Below, one piece after another: positions 22,896 through 31,047 of a stretch of DNA of 36,924 nt. The DNA lies in the NCBI GenBank assembly GCA_905210885.1, contig CAJLYO010000001.1:1-36924 (forward strand), read 5' to 3'. This DNA is from an uncultured Eubacteriales bacterium. Lineage in GTDB: Bacteria > Bacillota > Clostridia > Monoglobales > Firm-18. The notes beneath the pieces were generated by a model. It ran no database searches and was not told the DNA's origin. It saw only the letters and a list, made by a program, of their open reading frames with translations. Position numbers and translations under genes: made by a program. Position 1 is the stretch's first letter. Each line of letters starts with the position of its first letter.

Positions 22896-23652
22896 TTTCG
22901 TACACCTTCTTTGCGTTCTCATAGGTTATCCGTGCGGTTTCGTCGAATGACAGTCCCTTTATTTCCGCCATTTTTTTGCACACAAGGCGGACATGTGAGC
23001 TGTCGTTCCGCTGTCCGCGAAAGCCTGTGGGTGAAAGATACGGACTGTCGGTTTCTATAAGCAGACGTTCAATCGGCACGGTTTTCACGGTTTCAACCGC
23101 GTTTTTTGAGTTTTTGTATGTTAACGGTCCTGCGAGGGAAATGTAAAATCCCATGTTCACAAGCTGCCGCGCCATTTCGCTGCTGCCGGAGTAGCAGTGA
23201 ATTATCCCCCGCGCCGGCACGGATTTTAGAATTTCCATCATGTCCGCATGTGACTCCCGGTTGTGAATGGTAACCGGCATGTCAAGGCGGTGCGCAAGCT
23301 CAAGCTGGCGCTTAAACCAGTACTTCTGAATGTCCCGGGAAGGCTCGTCATAGTGGTAATCAAGCCCGATTTCGCCTATCGCCGCAACCTTTTTATGCTT
23401 TGCAAGAGCCTCAATTTCGGACAGTGTTTCCTCCGTCATTCCTGCTGTATCGCTTGGATGGATTCCTACCGTTGCGTAAATGAAATCGTATTTTTCCGCA
23501 AGGGCAATGCTGTCACGGGACGACTGCAAATCACAGCCTATGTTTACAAGAGCGGTAACGCCGCTGTCGTAAATCTTTTTTATTATCTCCTCGCGGTCAC
23601 TGTCAAATGCCTCGTCGTCAAGATGTGTGTGACTGTCAAACAGACTGCTCAT
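22879..23652 (-). CDS. tatD: TatD family metal-dependent hydrolase/DNase
   Basis: TatD proteins are Mg-dependent 3'-5' exonucleases of the amidohydrolase fold. 257 aa, full family length. Metal ligands are in order: DSHTHLD near residue 7 (HxH), GEIGLDYHYD near 92, HNRES near 128, IHCYSGS near 151 and ETDSPYLSP near 200. ATG start behind GAGGAG. It overlaps the metG end by 17 nt and the radical SAM gene by 17 nt, so the three are translationally coupled. The metG-tatD pairing is common in Gram-positive bacteria. Confidence 0.95.
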   Translation of the reverse strand: MSSLFDSHTHLDDEAFDSDREEIIKKIYDSGVTALVNIGCDLQSSRDSIALAEKYDFIYATVGIHPSDTAGMTEETLSEIEALAKHKKVAAIGEIGLDYHYDEPSRDIQKYWFKRQLELAHRLDMPVTIHNRESHADMMEILKSVPARGIIHCYSGSSEMARQLVNMGFYISLAGPLTYKNSKNAVETVKTVPIERLLIETDSPYLSPTGFRGQRNDSSHVRLVCKKMAEIKGLSFDETARITYENAKKVYEIDNII

Positions 23653-25201
23653 TTTTAAGCTCCTCTAATTTTTTTGCCTCGTCAATTCTTGCAAACAGCG
23701 GTGTTGCCGTGCCTACCTTTGTTCCGTCCGCAACAGCGCCGAAGTTCTCAAGGCTTTCCCATGTAAGAGAACCGCAGTTTGTCTGCTGTGCGATTTTTTC
23801 CGAGGTTTCGGGCATAAACGGCTTTAGCATAACCGCAATATATCTTATGCTTTCAACAAGGTTGTACAAAACAGCCTTCAGTCTTTCGCGTCCGTTTTCG
23901 TCCTTTGCCAAAGCCCACGGCATGGTTTCGTCAATGTATTTGTTGCTGCGGCGGATTAAATCCCACACTGCGTCCATAGCGTCCGCAACGTGTAAATCCT
24001 CCATAGCTGCCGCCATGTCTGCTTTTGCCTTGTATGCTGTTTTGATTAAGTCGTCGTCAAAGTCGCCCTTTTCGCCGTTCTTATACAAAATGCCGTCAAA
24101 ATATTTGTTAACCATTGCAACGGTTCTGTTTACAAGGTTTCCCAAAGTATTTGCAAGCTCGGTGTTGTAGCGCGCGATAAAGGTTTCATAGGTAATTGTA
24201 CCGTCCTGGGCATAGGGCATCTCATGGAGAGAGTAGTAGCGTACGGCGTCAACGCCAAAATGGCGCACAAGGTCGTCCGCATAAATTACATTGCCCTTGG
24301 ATTTACTCATTTTATCCTCGCCGAACAGCATCCACGGGTGACCGAAAATCTGTTTGGGCAGCGGCTCGCCAAGCGCCATAAGCATAATCGGCCAGTAAAT
24401 TGTATGGAAACGCAAAATATCCTTTCCTATTATATGCACATCTGCCGGCCAGTACTTGTTATACAGTTCTCCCTTTTCGTCCGGAGTGTAGCCGAGGGCG
24501 GTGATGTAGTTTGAAAGAGCGTCAATCCAAACGTAAATGACATGACCGTCGTCAAAGTCAACGGGGACGCCCCATGTAAATGAGCTTCTTGAAACGCATA
24601 AATCCTGGAGTCCCGGTTTTAAGAAGTTGTTAACCATCTCTTTTTTGCGCGGCTCCGGCTTTATAAAGTCGGGGTTTTCCTCGATGTACTTCATAAGCTT
24701 GTCCTGATACTTGCTCATTTTAAAGAAGTAGGCTTCCTCAACGGTTTTCTGAACAGGTCTGCCGCAGTCGGGGCAAATGCCGTTTTCCGCCTGAGTTTCC
24801 GTAAAAAAGCTTTCGCAGGGCACGCAGTACAGACCCTCATATGTGCCTTTGTAAATGTCGCCGTTGTCATAAAGCTTTTTAAATATTTTCTTTACCGCCG
24901 AAACGTGATAATCGTCTGTAGTTCTTATGAATTTGTCATAGCTTGTGTTCATAAGGTCCCAGATTTTTTTTACCTCACCGGAAATCCTGTCCACATATTC
25001 CTTCGGTGTTATGCCTTCTGCCTCGGCAAGCTCCTGGATTTTCTGACCGTGCTCGTCCGTTCCGGTAAGGAAAAACACGTCGTCGCCGATTAAGCGTCTG
25101 TAACGCGCAATGGCGTCCGTCAGAATAATTTCATAGGTGTTTCCTATATGCGGCTTGCGCGAAGTGTACGCAATCGCGGTAGTTATATAATACTTACCCA
25201 T
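23636..25201 (-). CDS. metG: Methionyl-tRNA synthetase, without C-terminal tRNA-binding domain
   Basis: Class I synthetase charging tRNA-Met. 521 aa. Catalytic motifs: the HIGH equivalent PHIGN (residues 17-21), the zinc-knuckle cysteines in CVPCESFF and CPDCGRP, WIDAL for methionine recognition, and KMSKSKGN. The alpha-helical anticodon domain follows, with a conserved anticodon-binding NxxW-type region near the PWALAKD segment. The protein ends about 120 residues earlier than B. subtilis MetG, which has a Trbp111-like dimerisation domain; that domain is absent here. ATG start at 25201 with AAAGGAAAG upstream. It lies 38 nt after rqcH. Confidence 0.96.
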   Translation of the reverse strand: MGKYYITTAIAYTSRKPHIGNTYEIILTDAIARYRRLIGDDVFFLTGTDEHGQKIQELAEAEGITPKEYVDRISGEVKKIWDLMNTSYDKFIRTTDDYHVSAVKKIFKKLYDNGDIYKGTYEGLYCVPCESFFTETQAENGICPDCGRPVQKTVEEAYFFKMSKYQDKLMKYIEENPDFIKPEPRKKEMVNNFLKPGLQDLCVSRSSFTWGVPVDFDDGHVIYVWIDALSNYITALGYTPDEKGELYNKYWPADVHIIGKDILRFHTIYWPIMLMALGEPLPKQIFGHPWMLFGEDKMSKSKGNVIYADDLVRHFGVDAVRYYSLHEMPYAQDGTITYETFIARYNTELANTLGNLVNRTVAMVNKYFDGILYKNGEKGDFDDDLIKTAYKAKADMAAAMEDLHVADAMDAVWDLIRRSNKYIDETMPWALAKDENGRERLKAVLYNLVESIRYIAVMLKPFMPETSEKIAQQTNCGSLTWESLENFGAVADGTKVGTATPLFARIDEAKKLEELKNEQSV

Positions 25202-25239
25202 AATTTCATCTTTCCTTTCATAGCATATATAATATCATA

Positions 25240-26988
25240 TTATTTATCATTTGGCAAATATTTATTTTCCGGCTTTACATTCACGGTATTATAGTTATCG
25301 TAAATTACCATGCCGGGCTTTGCGCCGCGGGGCTTTTTTACGTTTTTTACCGCTGTGTAGTCAACGGGGACGTTTGCGGAATTTTTCGCCTTGCTGTAAT
25401 ATGCCGCAAGCTTTGCCGCCTCCACGATAACATCGTCTGACGGAGTTTTGCCGTCGGTTTTTATAATTCCGTGACAGCCGTGAATGTTTTTTGTATGAAA
25501 CCAAAGGTCGCTGCGTGCTGCGGTTTTTAATGTAAGTTCATCATTTTGAATGTTGTTTTTGCCGATGTACATTATAAAGCCGTCTGAAAGCTCGAATTGC
25601 AGCGGCTTTGAAACGGCGGTTCTTTTTGCCGCCTTTTTGCCCTGTTTTTTGTTTACGCCGTACCCTTCCGAGGCCAGCTCCTCGCGGATTTCCGAAATGT
25701 CCGCCTCATTTTCCGCCCTTGCAAGTTCCTCAGAAACGCTCTCAAGATACGAAAGTTCACGGGAGGCAAGCTCCATCTGCTTTGCCGTCATAACTTCGGC
25801 GGTTTTGCATTTCTGATACATGGTGTAGTACCGCTGGGCATTTTTCGAGGGAGAAAGCTCCGGCTTAAGCGGAATTTTTATAAGCCTGTTTCCGTCATAA
25901 TAATTTTCCGCCTCCAGTTCGTGTGCCTTGTCTTCAATCCTGTACATGTTTGCGGTAATCAAGTCGCCGTAAATTTTGTATTTATCCTTGTTTTTGCAGT
26001 CGTTTAACTTTTGCTGCTGCAGCGCAAGCTTTTTTTCACAGCGGTGAATGTTGTTGTCGATGAATTTATTAAGGTGCGCGGTTTTCTGCTGCATTCGCTC
26101 TTTTTTATCCTTGCCGGCAAAGTACCTGTCTATCGCCGTGTTCACGCTTTCGCACGGCACCGACGCGCCTTCGCCGTATTGGGTGATTGCAACGGCGCTG
26201 AAATCGCGTAGCCTGCCATTGTCGTAAATAAGACAGGGTGAAAACATGCCGTCTTTGATTTTTGAAAACATGCCGTAAATATTGTCCGCAAAATGCTGTT
26301 TTTCGCTGTCCGTCATAGCGGAGGTAAGACACGATGTATCGCCGAATGTGCAGTATGCCGCCTCTCTTGCGGTAAGGGGACCTATGCCGGTGAAGCTGTC
26401 TAAAATAAACTTATCCGCCGGAAGGTCCGCGCAGCAAAGCATGCCGTAGATTTCATCTCTGTCAGTTTTTAACGGGTTAAGTTTCCCCTGGGACGGCGGA
26501 TATTCGTACATCATACCGGGCAAAAGCTGGCGCACTGCGGAAACAGAAAAATCAATATGCTTAATGCTTCCCAAAACCTTATCCTCAGCCGATACCAAAA
26601 CAATATTGCTGTGTCTGCCCATAATTTCGGTTATAAGCCGTTTTACGGAGGAGTCGCCCATTTCGTCTTTGCTTTCAATGTGAATTTCAATAACGCGCTC
26701 GAAATCCGGCTGTGTAACCGCGACCACCCTGCCGCCGCTTAAGTATTTGCGCAAAAGCATGCAAAACATAGGCGCCTTTATGGGGTTTCCCTTTTGTACT
26801 TCCGTCAGATGAATACCCGGCGAGGACGAACTTGCGCTCGCGGTAAGCCTGTGGTTTTCGCCTTTGCTTCTTATTATAATGTTTATTTCGTCAAACTCCG
26901 GCTGTGTGATTTTATCCACCCTGCCGTCAGTTAAAAGTGCGTTAAGCTCATATGAGACACCTGCCGCCGCAACACCGTCAAACGCCAT
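25240..26988 (-). CDS. rqcH: Rqc2-homologue RqcH (NFACT protein)
   Basis: RqcH binds stalled 50S subunits with peptidyl-tRNA and adds C-terminal alanine tails to mark the nascent chain for degradation; older annotation calls it a fibronectin-binding protein. Start at ATG 26988 (582 aa): GGAG precedes by 8 nt and MAFDGV matches the family start, while the GTG at 26997 overlaps that site. NFACT-N covers about residues 1-200 (EIMGRHSN, then IKHID), followed by a helix-hairpin-helix region (SFTGIGPLTAREA), a coiled-coil arm around 290-410, and the C-terminal NFACT-R domain (about 455-570) with DLWFHTKNIHGCHGII. It is driven by its own promoter and heads the minus-strand directon. Confidence 0.93.
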   Translation of the reverse strand: MAFDGVAAAGVSYELNALLTDGRVDKITQPEFDEINIIIRSKGENHRLTASASSSSPGIHLTEVQKGNPIKAPMFCMLLRKYLSGGRVVAVTQPDFERVIEIHIESKDEMGDSSVKRLITEIMGRHSNIVLVSAEDKVLGSIKHIDFSVSAVRQLLPGMMYEYPPSQGKLNPLKTDRDEIYGMLCCADLPADKFILDSFTGIGPLTAREAAYCTFGDTSCLTSAMTDSEKQHFADNIYGMFSKIKDGMFSPCLIYDNGRLRDFSAVAITQYGEGASVPCESVNTAIDRYFAGKDKKERMQQKTAHLNKFIDNNIHRCEKKLALQQQKLNDCKNKDKYKIYGDLITANMYRIEDKAHELEAENYYDGNRLIKIPLKPELSPSKNAQRYYTMYQKCKTAEVMTAKQMELASRELSYLESVSEELARAENEADISEIREELASEGYGVNKKQGKKAAKRTAVSKPLQFELSDGFIMYIGKNNIQNDELTLKTAARSDLWFHTKNIHGCHGIIKTDGKTPSDDVIVEAAKLAAYYSKAKNSANVPVDYTAVKNVKKPRGAKPGMVIYDNYNTVNVKPENKYLPNDK

Positions 26989-27009
26989 AGCTGTCACTCC
27001 TTTTCACCT

Positions 27010-27038
27010 ATTTTACCACAAGCGCCCGAAAATTTCAA
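27010..27038 (-). promoter_or_regulatory. Promoter of rqcH directon
   Basis: On the minus strand, TTGAAA (27038-27033), 17-bp spacer, TAAAAT (27015-27010), 22 nt upstream of the rqcH start. It diverges from the ribosomal operon promoter with about 50 bp between the -35 boxes. Confidence 0.65.
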
Positions 27039-27089
27039 CTTTAATAATAAAACTAATATGGATTTTCCTCAACTTTTTTTAAAAAAAGC

Positions 27090-27118
27090 TTGCATTTGCA
27101 TGTCCTTTGTAGTATAAT
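27090..27118 (+). promoter_or_regulatory. Promoter of the S10-spc ribosomal protein operon
   Basis: TTGCAT (27090-27095), 17-bp spacer, TATAAT (27113-27118). An A/T-rich stretch lies immediately upstream (ACTTTTTTTAAAAAAAGC, 27072-27089), suitable as an UP element for a strong promoter. Confidence 0.75.
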
Positions 27119-27124
27119 AGAAAA

Positions 27125-27368
27125 AGCGTGATATGACATACGATGATTTGGGAGGTTGCCGATACCGATGATATCGGGTTTTTCCAAGGAGAATGTCCTG
27201 TTTATAAAGCCGGGCGCCAGTCACGTTTGCTACGAAAAAATATAGGTAAGTTATGTTATTTTTATGTAGTTCTATGCCCAGTTGTGCCATGCCAGGCGGC
27301 TGGGTTTACTTGTAAGCCCACTCGATACGCCCGGGTGAGTGTAAAGAAATTAAGGAGGAAATTGAAAA
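27125..27368 (+). promoter_or_regulatory. Structured 5' leader of the S10 operon, possibly attenuating
   Basis: About 245 nt between promoter and rpsJ, with no convincing gene. Hairpins seen: CCGATA (27159-27164) with TATCGG (27172-27177), followed by five T, a weak terminator-like element; CCCAG (27277-27281) with CTGGG (27300-27304), enclosing GCC/GGC; and CACTC (27319-27323) with GAGTG (27337-27341). A 25-codon frame with ATG at 27168 and TAG at 27243-27245 lies 12 nt after GGGAGG (27150-27155), so a leader peptide is possible but unproven. In Proteobacteria L4 regulates the S10 operon through its leader; whether this RNA binds a ribosomal protein cannot be told from sequence. Confidence 0.5.
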
Positions 27369-27683
27369 ATGGCAGCAGTTAAAGAAAAAATCAGAATCAG
27401 ATTAAAGGCGTATGACCATGTTTTAATCGATCAGTCAGCCGAGAAAATCGTTGAGGCTGCAAAGAGAACAGGTGCAAAGGTTGCAGGTCCTATCCCGTTG
27501 CCCACAAAAAAGGAAGTTGTTACTATCCTTCGTGCGGTTCACAAATATAAGGACTCCCGCGAGCAGTTCGAAATGAGAACTCACAAGCGTTTGATTGACA
27601 TACTTTCACCCACGGCTAAAACAATGGACACACTTACTCGTTTGGATCTGCCTGCCGGCGTTGATATAGAGATGAAATTCTAA
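27369..27683 (+). CDS. rpsJ: 30S ribosomal protein S10
   Basis: S10 of the small-subunit head, also transcription factor NusE in antitermination complexes. 104 aa, standard length. It shows IRIRLKAYDHVLIDQSAEKI at the start of the fold and GPIPLPTKKE in the ribosome-contacting loop, followed by THKR. ATG start with AAGGAGG 10 nt upstream. First gene of the S10-spc operon; 86 nt precede rplC. Confidence 0.97.
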   Translation: MAAVKEKIRIRLKAYDHVLIDQSAEKIVEAAKRTGAKVAGPIPLPTKKEVVTILRAVHKYKDSREQFEMRTHKRLIDILSPTAKTMDTLTRLDLPAGVDIEMKF

Positions 27684-27769
27684 TCTCTCAGACGCCTGCG
27701 GGTTTTAGGTCATGTTTGCGGAAAAATCTTTTTTCGTAAACCAATAACCATATAGAAAGGAAGAAAGAA

Positions 27770-28405
27770 ATGCAGAAAGGAATTCTTGCGCAAAAGGTTG
27801 GAATGACGCAGATTTTTGACGAAACAGGCAAAGTCATTCCCGTAACGGTTGTTATAGCAGGTCCCAATTCCGTTGTTCAAAAGAAAACGGTTGAAAAAGA
27901 CGGCTATGAATCCGTTCAGGTCGGTTTTATCGACTTGAAAGACAAAAAGGCAAACAAGCCCGTTAAAGGTCATTTTGCCAAAGCAGGTGTTACACCTAAG
28001 AAATTCGTTAAGGAATTAAGACTTGACGACGTATCAGGCTTGAATGTCGGCGATGAAATTAAAGCTGACATATTTGCCGAGGGCGACAAGGTAGACGTAG
28101 CCGGTATTACAAAAGGTAAAGGTTACGCAGGTACCATTAAGAGATGGGGTACTCACAGAGGTCCCATGACTCACGGTTCAGGCTACCACAGAGGCCCCGG
28201 TTCAATGGGTATGTGCTCAGACCCCGGCCGTGTATTCAAGGGCAAAAAGCTCCCCGGTCATTTGGGTGTTGAACGCGTTACAATCCAGAACCTGACAGTT
28301 GTTAAGGTTGACGCAGAAAAGAATATTATGCTCATAAAGGGCGGAGTTCCGGGCCCCAAGGGCGGTCTTTTAATTGTAAAAAATACGGTTAAAGGCCGTA
28401 AGTAA
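27770..28405 (+). CDS. rplC: 50S ribosomal protein L3
   Basis: L3 is an early-assembly 23S rRNA binder near the peptidyl-transferase centre. 211 aa. Clear motifs: ILAQKVGMTQIFDE at the N-terminus, and in the extended loop THGSGYHRGPGSMG and KKLPGHLG, with the C-terminal PGPKGG. ATG start with AAAGGAAG upstream. The 86-nt spacer from rpsJ contains a 7-bp hairpin (27714-27720 with 27735-27741) separated by an A/T-rich loop. Confidence 0.97.
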   Translation: MQKGILAQKVGMTQIFDETGKVIPVTVVIAGPNSVVQKKTVEKDGYESVQVGFIDLKDKKANKPVKGHFAKAGVTPKKFVKELRLDDVSGLNVGDEIKADIFAEGDKVDVAGITKGKGYAGTIKRWGTHRGPMTHGSGYHRGPGSMGMCSDPGRVFKGKKLPGHLGVERVTIQNLTVVKVDAEKNIMLIKGGVPGPKGGLLIVKNTVKGRK

Positions 28406-28423
28406 CAGGAAGGAGGAATTACA

Positions 28424-29044
28424 GTGCCAAAAACATCAGTATTGAATATAAAAGGCGAGCAGGTTGGAGAAATCGAGCTCAGCGACGTACTGTTCGGTGC
28501 AGAGGTTAACACTGAGGCAATGCACACATTGGTTGTTAACTATCTTGCTAACCAAAGACAGGGAACACAAAGCACAAAGACACGTACGGAAGTACGCGGC
28601 GGCGGTAAAAAGCCGTGGAGACAAAAAGGAACAGGCCGTGCAAGACAGGGCAGCATCAGAGCTCCCCAGTGGACGGGCGGCGGTGTTGCTTTGGGTCCCA
28701 AGCCGAGAAGCTACCGTTTCTCAGTTAACAAAAAGCTTCGCAGCGTTGCTTTGAAATCGGCTTTGACATCAAAGCTTAACGATAATCAGTTAATCGTTGT
28801 TGACAGTCTTGCTATTGAAACAAACAAGACAAAGAATTTCGCTGAAATTCTTAAGAACTTAAATGCGGACAACGCTTTGGTAATTACAGCGGATAAGATT
28901 GAAAACGTTGTAAGAAGCGCTGCAAACATTCCCGGTATCAGAACGGCAATTGCCACATCATTCAGCGTTTATGACGTTTTAAAGTATGACAAGCTGGTTC
29001 TTGCACAGGATGCCGTTGCAAAAATCGAGGAGGTGTATGCGTAA
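28424..29044 (+). CDS. rplD: 50S ribosomal protein L4
   Basis: L4 lines the nascent-peptide exit tunnel, and in Proteobacteria also autoregulates the S10 operon. 206 aa. The tunnel-loop signature GGGKKPWRQKGTGRARQGS is at about residues 61-79, followed by the RSPQW-type block (SIRAPQWTGGG). GTG start at 28424 with GGAGG 9 nt upstream. The stop overlaps the rplW start by one base. Confidence 0.97.
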   Translation: MPKTSVLNIKGEQVGEIELSDVLFGAEVNTEAMHTLVVNYLANQRQGTQSTKTRTEVRGGGKKPWRQKGTGRARQGSIRAPQWTGGGVALGPKPRSYRFSVNKKLRSVALKSALTSKLNDNQLIVVDSLAIETNKTKNFAEILKNLNADNALVITADKIENVVRSAANIPGIRTAIATSFSVYDVLKYDKLVLAQDAVAKIEEVYA

Positions 29045-29337
29045 TGAAAACAGTTTATGACGTAATACGCAAGCCTATTATCACAGAAAAGACAATGGGC
29101 ATTATGGAAAATAAAAAATATACCTTCGAAGTAGCACAGGATGCTAACAAAATCGAAATTAAGAATGCTGTTGAGAAAATCTTCGGCGTAAAGGTTGCAA
29201 GCGTTAACACAATGAACGTTCTGGGCAAATACAAGAGAATGGGCGTTCACGTTGGTAAGCGTCCCGACTGGAAAAAGGCAATCGTTACACTTAAAGAGGA
29301 CAGCAAAACTATCGAATTTTTCGACGGAATGAACTAA
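29044..29337 (+). CDS. rplW: 50S ribosomal protein L23
   Basis: L23 sits at the tunnel exit and docks trigger factor and SRP. 97 aa, standard length. Begins DVIRKPIITEKTMG and carries the conserved VEKIFGVKVASVNT block and the GRRP-like KRPDWKKAIV loop. The ATG shares its first base with the rplD TAA stop; AGGAGG lies in the end of rplD. Confidence 0.97.
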   Translation: MKTVYDVIRKPIITEKTMGIMENKKYTFEVAQDANKIEIKNAVEKIFGVKVASVNTMNVLGKYKRMGVHVGKRPDWKKAIVTLKEDSKTIEFFDGMN

Positions 29338-29372
29338 TCGTTCCTTATGAAAAATAAAAAGGAGTGAAAACA

Positions 29373-30206
29373 GTGGCAATCAAAAAGTATAAACCGACTA
29401 CCCCGTCACGCAGATTTATGACGGTGTCAGCATTTGAAGAAATAGATAAGGTTAAGCCGGAAAAATCTTTGCTTGCACATATTAAGAAAAATGCCGGCAG
29501 AAACAGCTACGGCAGAATCACTGTTCGTCATCGCGGCGGCGGGGCAAAACAGAAGTACAGAATTATAGATTTCAAACGCGATAAGGATAACATGGCTGCT
29601 ACGGTTCTTTCAATAGAATATGATCCGAACCGCACAGCAAACATCGCTTTGCTTCAGTACGAAGACGGCGAGAAGAGATACATTCTTGCTCCTCTCGGTC
29701 TTAAAAAGGGTGATTCCGTTATCTCGGGCGACGGCGCTGATATCATCACCGGTAACGCTATGCAGATAAAGAATATCCCTGTTGGTACTCTTATTCACAA
29801 CATTGAGCTTTATCCCGGCAGAGGCGGTCAGCTCGTTCGTTCCGCAGGTAACTCCGCACAGCTTATGGCTAAGGACGAAAAGTACGCTCAGGTTCGTCTT
29901 CCCTCCGGTGAAGTTCGTATGATAAGAATGGACTGCAAGGCTACAATCGGTCAGATAGGTAATCTTGACCACGAGAATATTTCAATCGGTAAAGCCGGAA
30001 GAAAACGTCATATGGGCTGGAGACCTACCGTTCGAGGCAGTGTCATGAACCCCTGCGACCATCCTCACGGCGGTGGTGAAGGTAAATCGCCTGTCGGCCG
30101 TCCCTCACCTGTTACACCTTGGGGTAAGCCCGCTCTCGGTCTTAAAACCAGAAAGACAAAGAACGCAACAGACAAGTTCATTGTTAAACGTCGCAACGGT
30201 AAGTAA
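29373..30206 (+). CDS. rplB: 50S ribosomal protein L2
   Basis: L2 binds 23S rRNA near the peptidyl-transferase centre and aids subunit association. Start GTG 29373 (277 aa), giving the family N-terminus AIKKYKPTTPSRR; an in-frame GTG at 29364 overlaps the GGAG ribosome-binding site and would not be used. The C-terminal signature RGSVMNPCDHPHGGGEGKSPVG, which holds the essential histidine, is intact. Confidence 0.97.
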   Translation: MAIKKYKPTTPSRRFMTVSAFEEIDKVKPEKSLLAHIKKNAGRNSYGRITVRHRGGGAKQKYRIIDFKRDKDNMAATVLSIEYDPNRTANIALLQYEDGEKRYILAPLGLKKGDSVISGDGADIITGNAMQIKNIPVGTLIHNIELYPGRGGQLVRSAGNSAQLMAKDEKYAQVRLPSGEVRMIRMDCKATIGQIGNLDHENISIGKAGRKRHMGWRPTVRGSVMNPCDHPHGGGEGKSPVGRPSPVTPWGKPALGLKTRKTKNATDKFIVKRRNGK

Positions 30207-30247
30207 GATATTTCTGATTTATCGGATTGAAAGGAGGATAACTTATA

Positions 30248-30526
30248 ATGAGTCGCTCATTAAAAAAAGGACCTTACGTGTCAGAAAAGCTTTTGAAAAG
30301 AATACAGGAAATGAACGAATCGGGCGAAAAGCGTATGCTTAAGACCTGGTCGCGTCCTTCAACGATTTTCCCTGACATGGTTGGACATACAATAGCAGTA
30401 CACGACGGCAGAAAGCACGTTCCCGTATATGTTACGGAGGATATGGTAGGACATAAGCTCGGCGAGTTCGCTCCTACAAGAACATTTAAGGGTCATGCAG
30501 GTGCCAAGACATCCGGAGTTAAATAA
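30248..30526 (+). CDS. rpsS: 30S ribosomal protein S19
   Basis: S19 forms a complex with S13 in the 30S head near the decoding A site. 92 aa. Recognisable by SRSLKKGPYV at the start, the TWSRPSTIFPDMVGHTIAVHDG block and the C-terminal GEFAPTRTFKGHAG. ATG start with AAGGAGG upstream, 41 nt after rplB. Confidence 0.97.
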   Translation: MSRSLKKGPYVSEKLLKRIQEMNESGEKRMLKTWSRPSTIFPDMVGHTIAVHDGRKHVPVYVTEDMVGHKLGEFAPTRTFKGHAGAKTSGVK

Positions 30527-30586
30527 TTTAATTCCCAAAATACAGAGGTTTTCAGGCGTTAAAGTCTGTTGAAAGGAGGAAAAACA

Positions 30587-31033
30587 ATGCAGAACGTTGC
30601 TAAGGCAAAGTTGAGTTATGCAAGAATTTCACCAAGAAAAGTTAAAATAGTGATAGATTTAATTCGCAACAAGCCGGTTGGCGAGGCTTTGGCTATCTTA
30701 AAGCTTACGCCCAAGGCTGCAAGCCCCATCGTTGAAAAGCTTCTGCTTTCCGCTATGGCTAATGCAGAAACCAACCACGGTATGGACATTGATAAACTGT
30801 ATGTAGCGGAGATTTTCGCAAGCGCAGGCCCCATCCTTAAGAGGATTCAGCCCAGAGCGCAGGGCAGAGCGTTCAGAATTTTCAAGCGCACAAGCCACAT
30901 TACGGTTGTTCTTAAGGAAAAGGAAGAGGCTGCTCCCGTTAAAAAGGAAGAGCCGGAGAAAAAGGCAAGAAAGCCCAGAGCTAAGAAAACTGCTGAGGTA
31001 AAAGCGGAAGCTTCCGAAGCAGCAGCTGAATAA
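30587..31033 (+). CDS. rplV: 50S ribosomal protein L22 with charged C-terminal extension
   Basis: L22 lines the exit tunnel with its long beta-hairpin. Start at ATG 30587 (148 aa) behind GAAAGGAGG; an in-frame TTG at 30569 overlaps that site. The core (about 1-110) has SPRKVKIVIDLIRNKPVGEAL, LLSAMANAETNHGMD and the hairpin RAQGRAFRIFKRTSHI. Residues from about 111 on are a low-complexity Lys/Glu/Ala tail that roughly adds 38 residues to the usual 110. Such tails occur in some Firmicutes and need not be functional. Confidence 0.96.
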   Translation: MQNVAKAKLSYARISPRKVKIVIDLIRNKPVGEALAILKLTPKAASPIVEKLLLSAMANAETNHGMDIDKLYVAEIFASAGPILKRIQPRAQGRAFRIFKRTSHITVVLKEKEEAAPVKKEEPEKKARKPRAKKTAEVKAEASEAAAE

Positions 31034-31047
31034 AAGGCAGGTAGAAC

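Noticed and set aside
27143..27382. A 79-codon plus-strand frame in the S10 leader running into rpsJ
   Set aside because: It lacks a ribosome-binding site at a proper distance, overlaps rpsJ out of frame, has an irregular composition, and spans the hairpins of the leader.
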